Translations under genes and position numbers: made by a program | NCBI GenBank assembly: GCA_936914845.1 | Contig: CAKZGE010000004.1 | Span: forward strand, 62,001-126,000 | Reading direction: 5' to 3' | Source: an uncultured Chloracidobacterium sp. | GTDB taxonomy: Bacteria > Acidobacteriota > Blastocatellia > Pyrinomonadales > Pyrinomonadaceae | DNA: 64,000 nucleotides | Notes under the pieces: generated by a model | The model's database searches: none | Seen by the model: only the letters and a program-made list of their open reading frames with translations | What the model was told of the DNA's origin: nothing | Shown here: in pieces, positions 1-9,193 of the stretch | Layout: each line of letters starts with the position of its first letter | Numbering within the stretch: position 1 is the stretch's first letter

Positions 1-1
1 T

Positions 2-130
2 CTTACATTGTTCTTTAGCATCGCCGTAGTTCTGATTGTGGGGGTATATGTTGCGATCTTGTTCAGATATCTTCTCGAGCACGAAGAAAAGCATTGGCTC
101 TCAACATTAGTGAGAAAAAAACACAGATAG
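2..130 (+). CDS. C-terminal end of a membrane protein (possible glycan flippase), 5' end outside window
   Basis: An open frame runs in from the left edge and stops at TAG 128-130. It encodes a strongly hydrophobic stretch (LTLFFSIAVVLIVGVYVAIL) followed by a short charged tail ending in RKKHR. One terminal transmembrane helix with a basic cytoplasmic tail is what the end of a multi-pass transporter looks like. Because the next genes build a surface glycan, a Wzx-type flippase is the natural guess, but 42 residues cannot prove it. The stop lies 8 bases before the ATG of the next gene, which fits an operon. Confidence 0.6.
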   Translation, partial: LTLFFSIAVVLIVGVYVAILFRYLLEHEEKHWLSTLVRKKHR

Positions 131-138
131 ATACCAAA

Positions 139-900
139 ATGACAATTAAAGATTTTCTGTATTACCTAGTGGACAGAATCACATTGGGACGTGGAATTCG
201 GCGCAAAATTCAAGGACGGAGCATATCGTTTCCTCCCAAATGGAGTAGATATTACGAAAATAATTATGAAAAGTACACTTTCGGGTTTTTCGATAAATTC
301 GTAAGAGAAGGGGACACAATTTTAGATATCGGTGCCCACATCGGTCTCTTTGCTGTGGTTGGAGCGAAAATCGTAGGACATGGTGGCACAGTGTATTCAT
401 TTGAGCCCACGCCTTATACCCGGAGTGTTCTAAAGGAAGTGGTGGAACTCAATAAGGTGGCTGATATCGTCAAAGTCAGGGATGAGGCGGTAACGGACAG
501 TGTTGGCGTCATAACTTTTTGGGATACAGGAGATAGGATCTCCAATGCTAATTCTACAATACCTACCGAACGAATGGTTGATCACTACGAAATTCCGTGT
601 ACGACGATCGATGCTTTTGTCGAACAAAACCATCTCTACGTCAACTGTATCAAGATTGATGTAGAAGGTGCAGAATTGAACCTTCTGCGCGGGGCGCAGA
701 AAACGCTGGAAAGGTGTCGGCCCATCTTAAGATTGGGATTGCATCCACAGGTGATCGTTAGCAACAAGCAGTCCCTCGCGGACGTATGGAACCTTTTGAC
801 GGACCACGGATATGTTTTCGAATTTGAAGATGAGCGTGTTGATGAGGACTGGTTTCTGTCGCAAAACAACCTCTTCGATGTGACTTTAAGGCCGGTTTGA
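139..900 (+). CDS. FkbM-family SAM-dependent methyltransferase
   Basis: Predicted to transfer a methyl group from S-adenosylmethionine, probably to a hydroxyl of a glycan or its precursor. The sequence shows the Rossmann SAM-binding motif ILDIGAHIGLF, the acidic end of strand 2 (SFEP), and the FkbM signature IKIDVEGAELNLLRGA followed by RPILRLGLHP. I place the start at ATG 139 (253 residues), 8 bases after the upstream stop. A longer version from TTG 94 would overlap the preceding gene and adds no conserved sequence. The next gene begins 6 bases after the stop, so this is part of the glycan operon. The substrate cannot be read from the sequence. Confidence 0.85.
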   Translation: MTIKDFLYYLVDRITLGRGIRRKIQGRSISFPPKWSRYYENNYEKYTFGFFDKFVREGDTILDIGAHIGLFAVVGAKIVGHGGTVYSFEPTPYTRSVLKEVVELNKVADIVKVRDEAVTDSVGVITFWDTGDRISNANSTIPTERMVDHYEIPCTTIDAFVEQNHLYVNCIKIDVEGAELNLLRGAQKTLERCRPILRLGLHPQVIVSNKQSLADVWNLLTDHGYVFEFEDERVDEDWFLSQNNLFDVTLRPV

Positions 901-906
901 AGATAT

Positions 907-2001
907 ATGCATGTTTGTCATTTTTCAGATACGTCAATAAGTGGGTCCTTTTTTGAGAACTTGGCGAGGGGACTTTCCTCTGAGGGTGTGGAAATTACGC
1001 TGATGACCTTAGGGACATCGGAAAAGCCGCAGTGGGCGGAGACAATTCCCGGCGTAAATTTTGTGTCTTTAGGAGCTGACAAAAAGATCTTTTACCCGAA
1101 AGCTCTTTGTGGCCTTTTTTCTACCCTAAACAAGCAGGATATCGACATTCTTCAAACGCACCTGTATTACCCGGGGTTGTTGGGGGTGTTAAGCAAATAT
1201 TTTGGACATAAAAAACCCGTAATTCTTACGCGTCACCATTCGGGCGTGGTGAGAATGCTAGGGTCGAGGTTCCACATAGCCGCTGATAGGTGGATGGCGG
1301 AAAAAGCGGATTTGATCGTTGCTGCATCGGGTGGCACTGCAAACTATGCAAGAGATATCGATAGAGTAAAAAATACTATTCAAACTATCTATTATGGGTT
1401 CGATTTTGCCAAATTAAACTATTCTTCGGAATCGCGAAGTGAAATAAGGGAGGCCTTTAATATTGGATCAAATGAAATTTTGGTCGGGTATATAGGCAAT
1501 TTCATATCGGGTAAGGGACATATCGAATTACTGAGAGCTTTTCGAAAGTCGGGGTTGCCGAACGGAAAGTTAGCTTTGATCGGCAGGGGCGAGCTTTCGG
1601 AAGTAACGCAGTATATCGAGCAAAACGGGCTAGGAGAAAAAGTTATATTACCGGGATTTCGAACAGATGTTGCCGAGTGTTTGTCGGCGATGGATGTATT
1701 TGTTCAACCCTCTTTGTCCGAAGCGTTTAGCCAGGTATTGATCGAGGCAATGGGCGTAGGACTTCCGGTCATAGCAACGAATGTCGGGGGAGCCGCCGAG
1801 GTGCTGGAAAAAGACGCATACGGACTTTTGATAGAACCCGGAGATATTGATGCGATGGCTGAAAGAATCACCTATCTTTACAAAGATCCGCAAGAACGAA
1901 AGCGATTCGCAGAGGCGGGTAAGAAAAAGGTCCGCAGTTCCTACACGGTGGAAAGAATGGTAACGGAACATATCCGGCTTTATGAGGATCTATTAAAGTA
2001 A
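907..2001 (+). CDS. GT4-family glycosyltransferase (GT-B fold)
   Basis: A retaining glycosyltransferase that adds a sugar to a lipid-linked glycan at the cytoplasmic face of the membrane. The N-terminal half opens with a short strand and a Ser/Gly-rich loop. The C-terminal half carries the family landmarks: YIGNFISGKGHIELLRAF, GRGELSEV, LPGFRTDV and the donor-binding EAFSQVLIEAMGVGLPVIATNVGG segment ending in GLLIEPGD. Length (364 residues) is normal for the family. Its stop overlaps the start of the next gene by one base (TAATG), implying coupled translation. Donor and acceptor are unknown. Confidence 0.88.
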   Translation: MHVCHFSDTSISGSFFENLARGLSSEGVEITLMTLGTSEKPQWAETIPGVNFVSLGADKKIFYPKALCGLFSTLNKQDIDILQTHLYYPGLLGVLSKYFGHKKPVILTRHHSGVVRMLGSRFHIAADRWMAEKADLIVAASGGTANYARDIDRVKNTIQTIYYGFDFAKLNYSSESRSEIREAFNIGSNEILVGYIGNFISGKGHIELLRAFRKSGLPNGKLALIGRGELSEVTQYIEQNGLGEKVILPGFRTDVAECLSAMDVFVQPSLSEAFSQVLIEAMGVGLPVIATNVGGAAEVLEKDAYGLLIEPGDIDAMAERITYLYKDPQERKRFAEAGKKKVRSSYTVERMVTEHIRLYEDLLK

Positions 2002-2783
2002 TGGCAACCGAAGAACGATTTAGGGGGGCAAACATTGTCGAAGCGGGCAGGTTATCGCCATATTGGGGGGAACATGCCGCAAGGTATAATTTTGCCGAGC
2101 CCTATATAAAAGACAAAAAGGTTCTGGATATAGCTTGTGGGACCGGTTATGGGATCGGGCTGCTGAGGGGAAAAGCGGAATTTATTGTCGGAGTCGACGT
2201 TGACCAAGCGGCGGTTAACGAGGCCAAAAGCGAGGTTTCCAAAAATTCGGCAGTTATATTGGGAGATGGCTTATGTTTACCGTTCGATAGCAATTCATTG
2301 GAGGTTGTCTGTTCATTTGAGACGTTGGAACACCTTCACGACCGGGTCAGACTGCTGGAAGAATTTGCCCGGGTATTGGTGCCCGGCGGACTTTTGATCC
2401 TATCTACACCGAATGCGAACTATACAAAGCCGGTCAACGGAAAGCCTACAAACCCCTATCATATTCATGAGTACGATCCTGTTGAGCTGCGAGCAGAATT
2501 AGAACGTTATTTTAATGTTAGATCGTTTTTGGGGCAATCATTGTCAGATAAAATAAGGATCCCCCCATTTTACGATGGACAGAAAAGGCTTCCTAAAACT
2601 TTGCCAACCCAATTTTTACTGTTTTGGTGGAAGGTTTTTAATAAACTACCTTTTAATTTGAGGGAACGATCGAGCGAGATCTTATGGGGAAAACCATTTT
2701 ATCCGACGATCGATGATTACACATTTACGGAGGCAGAAGTTGTGCGGGCTCCGGTGTTGGTCGCGGTTTGCCAAGTAAAATAA
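2001..2783 (+). CDS. class I SAM-dependent methyltransferase (Methyltransf_11 type)
   Basis: Soluble methyltransferase of 260 residues. Motif I is VLDIACGTGYGIGLL, the acidic residue after strand 2 is in VGVDVD, and the post-motif region reads SFETLEHLHD then LVPGGLLILSTPN, all typical of UbiE/type-11 enzymes. It sits between two glycosyltransferases with a one-base overlap upstream and a one-base gap downstream, so it most likely methylates a sugar or nucleotide-sugar intermediate of the same glycan. The C-terminal 90 residues, rich in aromatic residues, have no motif I recognise. Confidence 0.85.
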   Translation: MATEERFRGANIVEAGRLSPYWGEHAARYNFAEPYIKDKKVLDIACGTGYGIGLLRGKAEFIVGVDVDQAAVNEAKSEVSKNSAVILGDGLCLPFDSNSLEVVCSFETLEHLHDRVRLLEEFARVLVPGGLLILSTPNANYTKPVNGKPTNPYHIHEYDPVELRAELERYFNVRSFLGQSLSDKIRIPPFYDGQKRLPKTLPTQFLLFWWKVFNKLPFNLRERSSEILWGKPFYPTIDDYTFTEAEVVRAPVLVAVCQVK

Positions 2784-2784
2784 A

Positions 2785-3663
2785 ATGAAAGTTAGCGTAA
2801 TAATTCCAAATTATAACTACGCCCGCTTTTTACCTGCAGCGGTGGAGAGCGTTCTTGCTCAAACCTATACAAATGTCGAAGTCATAGTGGTAGATGATGG
2901 CTCGACCGATGATTCTCTTGCCGTTCTGAGTAGGTACAACGACAATATAAGATTAGTCGAACAAGAAAATGCAGGCGTTTGTATCGCTCGAAATAGGGGT
3001 GTGAAAGAATCATCGGGCGAACTTGTAGCGTTTTTAGATGCGGATGATGTATGGCTGCCGGAGAAACTGGAAAAACAAATCGAAGCTTATGGCTCTGATC
3101 CGAACACGGGACTAATTCACGTCGGCGTGCAAGATATTGATGCTGAGGGTGGATTGCTAGAACACCATGTAAACGGTCTTAGCGGTTGGGTGGCGGACGA
3201 AATCCTAATGTTTCGCGGACCAGTTATTTTGGGAGGAGGAAGTGGCTTTATGGTCCCAAAGGAGCTGTTCCACAAGGCAGGCGGCTTTGACCCCCAACTT
3301 TCTACCTCGGCGGATTGGGATTTCTGTTACCGGGTATCAAGGTTAGCCAAAACAAAATTTATCGCCGACATTCTATTGAAATACCGGCTGCACGGTGCGA
3401 ACATGCACGGCAATATCCCTCGTATGGAGTTGGAGATGCTTTTAGCTTTCGAAAAGGCGTTTGCGGAAGACGACGCGGAGGTTCAGCGGTTGCGGCGGCG
3501 GGCATACGGCAATTTGCATCGGGTGTTGGCGGGGTCATATCTGCATGCGGGCGACTACGGGCAGTTTTTGCGGCATTCGGTGAAGAGCTTGGTGCACCGG
3601 CCGGCGGGCATTGCGTATTTTGCGGCATATCCATTTCGGCGGCTATCGCGGCGAAAGAATTAG
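2785..3663 (+). CDS. GT2-family glycosyltransferase (GT-A fold)
   Basis: Inverting glycosyltransferase. The start MKVSVIIPNYNYARFL, the VIVVDDGSTDDS nucleotide-binding loop and the AFLDADDVW metal-binding DxD region are classic for GT2. A later STSADWDFCYRV matches the acceptor-side acidic motif. Length is 292 residues. The gene changes character near its end: sampled lines in the first 600 bases are about 40-48% GC, while the last 180 bases are about 62% GC and rich in CGG and GCG codons. The change coincides with the move from the catalytic domain into the C-terminal helical tail, and suggests a recombination joint. Confidence 0.88.
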   Translation: MKVSVIIPNYNYARFLPAAVESVLAQTYTNVEVIVVDDGSTDDSLAVLSRYNDNIRLVEQENAGVCIARNRGVKESSGELVAFLDADDVWLPEKLEKQIEAYGSDPNTGLIHVGVQDIDAEGGLLEHHVNGLSGWVADEILMFRGPVILGGGSGFMVPKELFHKAGGFDPQLSTSADWDFCYRVSRLAKTKFIADILLKYRLHGANMHGNIPRMELEMLLAFEKAFAEDDAEVQRLRRRAYGNLHRVLAGSYLHAGDYGQFLRHSVKSLVHRPAGIAYFAAYPFRRLSRRKN

Positions 3664-3711
3664 CATTTCATCCTAATAACGCTTACAATTTACGATTCGC
3701 CCTGATCCCTT

Positions 3712-4959
3712 ATGAGCAAAAGTTTGTACATATGCTATTTCGGCATGCGCGAGCCCCTGGTGCAGACGCAGGTGCTGCCGTATCTGCGAGAGCTGGTCAA
3801 GGGCGGCCACGAGCTGCACCTGCTGACATTTGAGCCGGACATGGCTTCGAAATGGGACGATGCGGAGCTGGAAAAACGGCGGGCGGAGCTTGGAGCGGAG
3901 GGCATAACGTGGCATGCGATGGCATACCACAAGCGGCCTTCGGTTCCGGCAACGCTGTATGACATTGCCGCCGGAGCACGGCGGGTTCGGCAATTGGTGA
4001 AAAAACACGGGTTCGACATATTGCATTGCCGGGTACACCACCCGATGGCGATGGCGGCACTCGCCCGCAAATTTTCGGGGTCGAAACCAAAGCTGCTGTT
4101 CGATATACGCGGATTTTTTCCGGAAGAATATGTGGACGCGGGTTTGTGGAAACCGGACGGAATGATATTCCGCGGTGTGAAACGGGTGGAAAAATGGCTG
4201 ATGAAAGAGGCCGACGGTTTCGTGGTGCTGACGGAAAAGGCCCGCGAAATACTGTTTCCGGAATCAAAGCAAACGGGTTTTGATAAACACGGCCGCCCGG
4301 TAGAGGTGATACCGTGTTGTGTTGATATGGAGCGGTTCCGCACGGCAACGCCGGAAATGCGGGAACGGATGCGGGCGGAAATGGGAATCGGCGAAAGATA
4401 TGTGCTGGCATATGTCGGAGCCTTTGGCGGCTGGTATCTGACGGATGAGATGATGGAGATATATGCGGCGGCGAAAGAGCTGCGGCCGGACAGTTTTGCA
4501 TTGGTGCTGACCCAAAGCGATCCGCAGATGGTGAAAGAACGATTGGCGGAAAAGGGCTACGGCGAAGCGGATATGCTGGTGAAAAAGGTGCCGGCGGCAG
4601 AGATCCCGCAGTATCTGTGCACGGCCGATGCGGCGCTTTCGTTCATCAAACCGAGCTATTCAAAACAATCTTCTTCGCCAACGAAAAATGCGGAATATCT
4701 CGCCTGCGGCGTGCCGATCATTGCCAACGCCGGCGTCGGGGATGTCGATGAATTGATAGCGGGAGAGGATATCGGGGTGCTGATCGATGAATTTTCAAGC
4801 AATGAGCTTCGGAACGCTATGAAAAGTCTTTTGGAAAGGAAGGCGTGCGCCGCCAATAAAACTTTGCTTCGGGAAACGGCGAAACGACAGTTTGATCTGT
4901 CAGAAACCGGCGGTGAGCGCTACGGCCGCTTGTACGGGCGGCTAAGTAAAGCGAAATGA
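3712..4959 (+). CDS. GT4-like glycosyltransferase
   Basis: A 415-residue GT-B glycosyltransferase. The N-terminal domain begins MSKSLYICYFGMRE and has KHGFDILHCRVHHPMAMAAL and LLFDIRGFFPEEYVD. The C-terminal domain has YVGAFGGWYL, then VKKVPAAEIPQYLCTADAALSFIKPS and EYLACGVPIIANAGVGDVDELI, a group-1 donor site. No Shine-Dalgarno is obvious ahead of the ATG; the 48-base gap from the previous gene is the first break in the otherwise touching operon. The next gene overlaps by four bases (ATGA). The acceptor is unknown; the family often works on lipid carrier-linked oligosaccharides. Confidence 0.82.
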   Translation: MSKSLYICYFGMREPLVQTQVLPYLRELVKGGHELHLLTFEPDMASKWDDAELEKRRAELGAEGITWHAMAYHKRPSVPATLYDIAAGARRVRQLVKKHGFDILHCRVHHPMAMAALARKFSGSKPKLLFDIRGFFPEEYVDAGLWKPDGMIFRGVKRVEKWLMKEADGFVVLTEKAREILFPESKQTGFDKHGRPVEVIPCCVDMERFRTATPEMRERMRAEMGIGERYVLAYVGAFGGWYLTDEMMEIYAAAKELRPDSFALVLTQSDPQMVKERLAEKGYGEADMLVKKVPAAEIPQYLCTADAALSFIKPSYSKQSSSPTKNAEYLACGVPIIANAGVGDVDELIAGEDIGVLIDEFSSNELRNAMKSLLERKACAANKTLLRETAKRQFDLSETGGERYGRLYGRLSKAK

Positions 4960-6053
4960 AGATATTGGCTCTATGTTCATACCCGGTGGAGGCGGCGGCA
5001 ACGCGATATAGGTTGATCCAATATATTGAGCCGTTAAAAGAATTCGGCATTGAATTAGAGGTAAGCCCATTTTTGGACAGCGAGGCCTTTCGGGATTTTT
5101 ATTCCACAGGAGGCATCCATCGCAAAGTATCGAGCATATTGGCAGGAGTGGCAAGGCGGATCGGAGAGTTGATCTACGGCCGTCGGTATGACCTGTTGGT
5201 AGTACAGCGAGAGGCAATGTTCTTTGGCCCGGCGATCTTTGAATATCTGTATGCGACGGTGAAAAAGCTTCCGATGGTACTTGATCTGGACGATGCCACC
5301 TATCTGAGCTATGTCAGCCCCAGCTACGGAAGAATGGGCAGTTGGTTTAAATTTTTTGGAAAGACGGACCGGTTGATAAAGAGGTCGGCGGGAGTTGTTT
5401 GCGGCAATCGATTCATTGCCGAATATGCAGAAAAGTTCGGTGTCGAAACGGTCGTAATGCCGACGATAGTCGATACGGGGGTGTTTGATCCGACCGAGCG
5501 CACAAATGCCGTGCCGGTGATCGGCTGGATAGGAACACACTCTACCTACCCATTTTTAGAAGCACTTTTTCCGGTGCTGAAACGGCTGGCGGAAAGTTAT
5601 GAATTCTCGTTGCGTATAGTAGGTTCGGGTTCGGCCACCCCGAACATTAAAGGGGTCATCGTAGATGACCGCAAATGGAGCCTTAGCCGAGAGATTGAAG
5701 ATTTTAATACACTCGATATCGGGCTGTACCCGATGTTTGAACACAGAGCAGCCGATAATGAATGGATAATGGGCAAATCGGGTTTCAAGGCAATACAGTA
5801 TATGTCGGCCGGTGTGCCATTTGTTATCACCCCGATAGGTGTTGCGGCGGAATTGGGCGTCGCCGGTGCAACCCACTTTGAGGCAAACTCCGAAGATGAC
5901 TGGTATAATGCGCTTTCGAAAATGCTGGCTGATCCCGATCTGCGAAAGAAAATGGCCTCAGCCGGTAGAGAATACGCTCTGGTACATTTTTCGGTAGAAA
6001 ATTTTGCAGGTCGGCTTGCGGCGGTATTTAGGAATGTCTGTGCCAGACAATAA
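4956..6053 (+). CDS. GT4-like glycosyltransferase
   Basis: A second GT-B enzyme (365 residues), coupled to the previous gene by an ATGA overlap. Visible motifs are YDLLVVQREAMFFGP, VLDLDDATY (an acidic patch frequent in this subgroup), GVVCGNRFIAEYA, VIGWIGTHSTYPFL at the start of the C-terminal domain, and GFKAIQYMSAGVPFVITPIG near the donor site. The two consecutive GT4-like genes are only distantly alike, so they probably form different linkages rather than being a recent duplication. Confidence 0.8.
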   Translation: MKILALCSYPVEAAATRYRLIQYIEPLKEFGIELEVSPFLDSEAFRDFYSTGGIHRKVSSILAGVARRIGELIYGRRYDLLVVQREAMFFGPAIFEYLYATVKKLPMVLDLDDATYLSYVSPSYGRMGSWFKFFGKTDRLIKRSAGVVCGNRFIAEYAEKFGVETVVMPTIVDTGVFDPTERTNAVPVIGWIGTHSTYPFLEALFPVLKRLAESYEFSLRIVGSGSATPNIKGVIVDDRKWSLSREIEDFNTLDIGLYPMFEHRAADNEWIMGKSGFKAIQYMSAGVPFVITPIGVAAELGVAGATHFEANSEDDWYNALSKMLADPDLRKKMASAGREYALVHFSVENFAGRLAAVFRNVCARQ

Positions 6054-6129
6054 TGGCAAGTACGATAACGCTGATGTTAGGTCGCGGATCCGATTCATGT
6101 AAGGGGATTTCGCGTTATAAAATTTTTTC

Positions 6130-7851
6130 ATGTACATATTAGGACTTACAACGTTAGGTGATTCTGCGGCGGCGATCATCAAAGACGGGCAATTGGTGGC
6201 AGCGGTCGAAGAGGAACGCTTCTCTCGAAAGAAACATCATGCCGGGTTTCCATATCGGTCCATTGAGTTTTGCTTGAAGCAAGCGGGGATCACCTTGGCC
6301 GAGGTCGAACACGTAGGGCATTACTGGAAGCCTTGGATACTGCGTCATAAGGCTATGCAGGCGGCAAAAGCGGCTCTGATCTCACCAGCGATGTTCAAGG
6401 CGCGAGCCGACCGTGGTGTTACGCAGGTAAGCGAAAGCTATTTAGGAATGTTTAGACATCCGAAGCGACTGAGAGAGCACTTCGGGCCGAGCAAATTCAA
6501 ATTTCATTTTGTCGAGCACCATCAAAGCCATGCGGCTTCTGCATTTTTTGTGTCGCCGTTTGAATCGGCTGCAATTTTGACATGGGACGGAACCGGCGAA
6601 GATACGACCACGCTCTTTTGCCGAGGAGCTGGCAATAAACTTGAGGTGTTAAAGCGCGTAAAGCTACCGCACAGTCTGGGTCAATTCTATTCGGCGGTAA
6701 CAAATTTTATTGGTTTTGACATGTTCGCGGGTGATGAATGGAAGGTGATGGGCCTGGCAGCATACGGCAAGCCTAGGTTTTATGACTTTTTTCGGGAAAA
6801 GGTGTTGAAAACATGCGGGAACGGTAATTTTGAATTTGATATTAAAGTTCTCGACCATCATTTGGCCAAGCATTATCAGTTTTCCGAATATATTCAAAAA
6901 GAACTTGGTCATGCCCGCAAGCCGGGCGAAGAATTGACGGAGCACCATTGGGACATCGCCAGTTCGGCACAAAAGGCATTAGAAGATACCGCGATCAATC
7001 TGGTAAAAGACATCCACGAAATGACCGGTGAAGAAAATCTCTGTCTGGCGGGTGGTGTTGCCTTCAATTCGGTAATGAATGGGCGGATCTTTCACGAGAC
7101 ACCGTTTAAGCGATTCTATGTGCAGCCGGCTGCAGGCGACGCAGGTTGTGCCTTGGGTTCGGCATTTTATGTGTGGAATCAGATATTGGGAAAGCCGAGA
7201 AGCTTCGTAATGAACAGTGCATATTGGGGCCCGGGATTTTCAAATGCGGATTGCCGGTCTGCCCTAGATGCAGAAGGCATTAAGTATCAATCTTTGGAGG
7301 ACGAAGAACTCTTACCCAAAGTGGCAAAAATGATCGCCGAGGGTGGAATAATCGGCTGGTTCAACGGAAGAATGGAACTTGGCCCACGGGCATTAGGTGC
7401 GAGAAGTTTTGTTGCTGACCCGCGTCGTGCTGACATGCGTGAAATATTGAACCACAAGGTGAAATTGCGGGAATGGTTCCGGCCGTTGGCTCCTTCGATG
7501 CACGAAGAACACGGCCAAGACGTATTCGGCGTGGAGCATCACGACCCATTTATGATAACCGTAATCGAGGTTGCGGATAACTATAAAGACAAGATACCGG
7601 CAGTCGTGCACGTAGATGGCACCGCACGGCCGCAGATGGTCAATAAAGAAACGAATCCGAGATATTGGAATCTGATCAACGAATTCAAAAAGATTTCCGG
7701 CATCCCGATGCTTCTAAATACCTCTTTTAATGTGCAGGAACCGATAGTCTGTACGCCGGAAAATGCCATCAATACTTTCAAAAACGCCAATTTTGATGCA
7801 TTGGTGCTTGAGAATAATTTGGTGTTGAGAAGTGATCTTCCGCAGGAATGA
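6130..7851 (+). CDS. carbamoyltransferase (NodU/CmcH/TobZ family)
   Basis: Predicted to transfer a carbamoyl group from carbamoyl phosphate, through a carbamoyl-adenylate, to a sugar hydroxyl. The N-terminal Kae1-like domain (about residues 1-350) has the start MYILGLTTLGDSAAAIIKDG, EHHQSHAASAFFVSPF with the metal-binding histidines, and WDGTGEDTTTL for phosphate binding. The C-terminal domain has GWFNGRMELGPRALGARS and LREWFRPLAPS, and LLNTSFNVQEPIVCTP, all family hallmarks. The full 573 residues are a normal length. It lies inside the glycan cluster and overlaps the next gene by four bases, so the likely product is a carbamoylated surface sugar. Confidence 0.9.
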   Translation: MYILGLTTLGDSAAAIIKDGQLVAAVEEERFSRKKHHAGFPYRSIEFCLKQAGITLAEVEHVGHYWKPWILRHKAMQAAKAALISPAMFKARADRGVTQVSESYLGMFRHPKRLREHFGPSKFKFHFVEHHQSHAASAFFVSPFESAAILTWDGTGEDTTTLFCRGAGNKLEVLKRVKLPHSLGQFYSAVTNFIGFDMFAGDEWKVMGLAAYGKPRFYDFFREKVLKTCGNGNFEFDIKVLDHHLAKHYQFSEYIQKELGHARKPGEELTEHHWDIASSAQKALEDTAINLVKDIHEMTGEENLCLAGGVAFNSVMNGRIFHETPFKRFYVQPAAGDAGCALGSAFYVWNQILGKPRSFVMNSAYWGPGFSNADCRSALDAEGIKYQSLEDEELLPKVAKMIAEGGIIGWFNGRMELGPRALGARSFVADPRRADMREILNHKVKLREWFRPLAPSMHEEHGQDVFGVEHHDPFMITVIEVADNYKDKIPAVVHVDGTARPQMVNKETNPRYWNLINEFKKISGIPMLLNTSFNVQEPIVCTPENAINTFKNANFDALVLENNLVLRSDLPQE

Positions 7852-9188
7852 AAAGTTCGCACATAATTTTTCTGATCGCTGCGATGGCAGTGTTAAGCCT
7901 GCTTTCGGCATTCGCTCCGGAAGTTGGTGGTACGATACTGGTGACAACAGTTTTAGGTGCAACGGGGATATTTTTGAGTCGCAGATGGGGCGGTGAAGAC
8001 AATAGTTTGTTGGTGCAAATATTTCTGATCGGCTTAGTAGTTCGTTTGCTTTTCGGTCTTTTGGTGCACGTTTATGATCTACGGGAATTTTTTGGCGGAG
8101 ATGCAAATACATACGATGCAAACGGAAATGCACTAGCTGAATATTGGGCGGGTCTAAGAAACGCTTTTGATCCGGAAGTTGTCCGTGCTTCGGCCACTTC
8201 GGGGCCGAGTTGGGGAATGTTCTACCTAACCGGCGGGATTTATTCGATCTTTGGAAGGCAGATATTGGTTGCGCAAACGGTTTGTGCAGGACTGGGTGCA
8301 TTGACCATTCCGGCCGTTTATTTTTGTGCAAACAAGGTCTTTCAAAATCGAAATGTAAGCAGGATCGCAGCCTTCTCAACCGCTTTCTTTCCGGCATTCA
8401 TAATTTGGTCGTCGCAGCTATTGAAAGATGGGATCATCGTTTTTTTGTTGGTGGTGTCGATGATCGCCGTTATTCAGCTGCAGCAAAAATTCAATTATAC
8501 GGCGTTGCTTGTTTTGCTGCTGTCGCTGGGCGGCATCATCACGTTGCGATTTTATATCTTTTATATGCTGGCGATGGCGGTGGGCGGAAGTTTTGTGATC
8601 GGCGTCAACAATTCGCTGGCTTCCATCGGGCGGCGGACAGTTATTTTGGTTCTGATGGGGCTTGGGCTGACGTATCTTGGGGTCATTCGCAATGCTTCGA
8701 TCGATTTTGAACGTTACGGAAGTCTAGAGAATATACAGCGGAGCCGTAGCGACCTGGCACGTTCAGAATCTGGTTTTGGCGAAGACCTGGATGTATCGAC
8801 CACCGAAGGGGCGATCACGGCGGTTCCGGTCGGATTTGCGTATCTGATGTTTGCTCCTTTTCCGTGGGAAGTGACAAATTTCCGGCAGGCGATCACGTTG
8901 CCGGAAGTACTTGTCTGGTGGGCGATGATGCCGTTTTTAGCGGCCGGTATTTGGTATGCGGTCAAGTACAAGCTGCGAACGGCGTTTCCGATCCTTTTAT
9001 TTTCGCTGCTGCTGACCATTGCCTATTCGATATTTCAGGGCAATGTCGGCACAGCATATCGTCAGCGAATGCAGATACAAGTATTTTTATTCATTTTTAT
9101 CGCTGTCGGCTGGACGATGTATAAAGAGCGGCGGGACGACCGAAAAGCCCTAGCGGCACGCCGACGTCCGATGCCGATGGCAGGTTAA
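7848..9188 (+). CDS. multi-pass membrane protein, GT39/GT-C-like
   Basis: Integral membrane protein of 446 residues with roughly ten hydrophobic segments. An acidic loop after the second or third helix (GGDANTYDANG) lies where GT-C enzymes such as ArnT/PMT keep their catalytic acids, followed by the short motif YSIFGRQILVAQ and SQLLKDGI, a pattern I associate with uncharacterised GT39-like proteins in glycan clusters. It could instead be a Wzy-type polymerase; the sequence does not settle this. Translation is coupled to the carbamoyltransferase by an ATGA overlap. The C-terminus is basic. Confidence 0.6.
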   Translation: MKSSHIIFLIAAMAVLSLLSAFAPEVGGTILVTTVLGATGIFLSRRWGGEDNSLLVQIFLIGLVVRLLFGLLVHVYDLREFFGGDANTYDANGNALAEYWAGLRNAFDPEVVRASATSGPSWGMFYLTGGIYSIFGRQILVAQTVCAGLGALTIPAVYFCANKVFQNRNVSRIAAFSTAFFPAFIIWSSQLLKDGIIVFLLVVSMIAVIQLQQKFNYTALLVLLLSLGGIITLRFYIFYMLAMAVGGSFVIGVNNSLASIGRRTVILVLMGLGLTYLGVIRNASIDFERYGSLENIQRSRSDLARSESGFGEDLDVSTTEGAITAVPVGFAYLMFAPFPWEVTNFRQAITLPEVLVWWAMMPFLAAGIWYAVKYKLRTAFPILLFSLLLTIAYSIFQGNVGTAYRQRMQIQVFLFIFIAVGWTMYKERRDDRKALAARRRPMPMAG

Positions 9189-9193
9189 ACAGC

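Noticed and set aside
3735..4501. Two long minus-strand frames
   Set aside because: They lie opposite a complete glycosyltransferase and show shadow-type composition.
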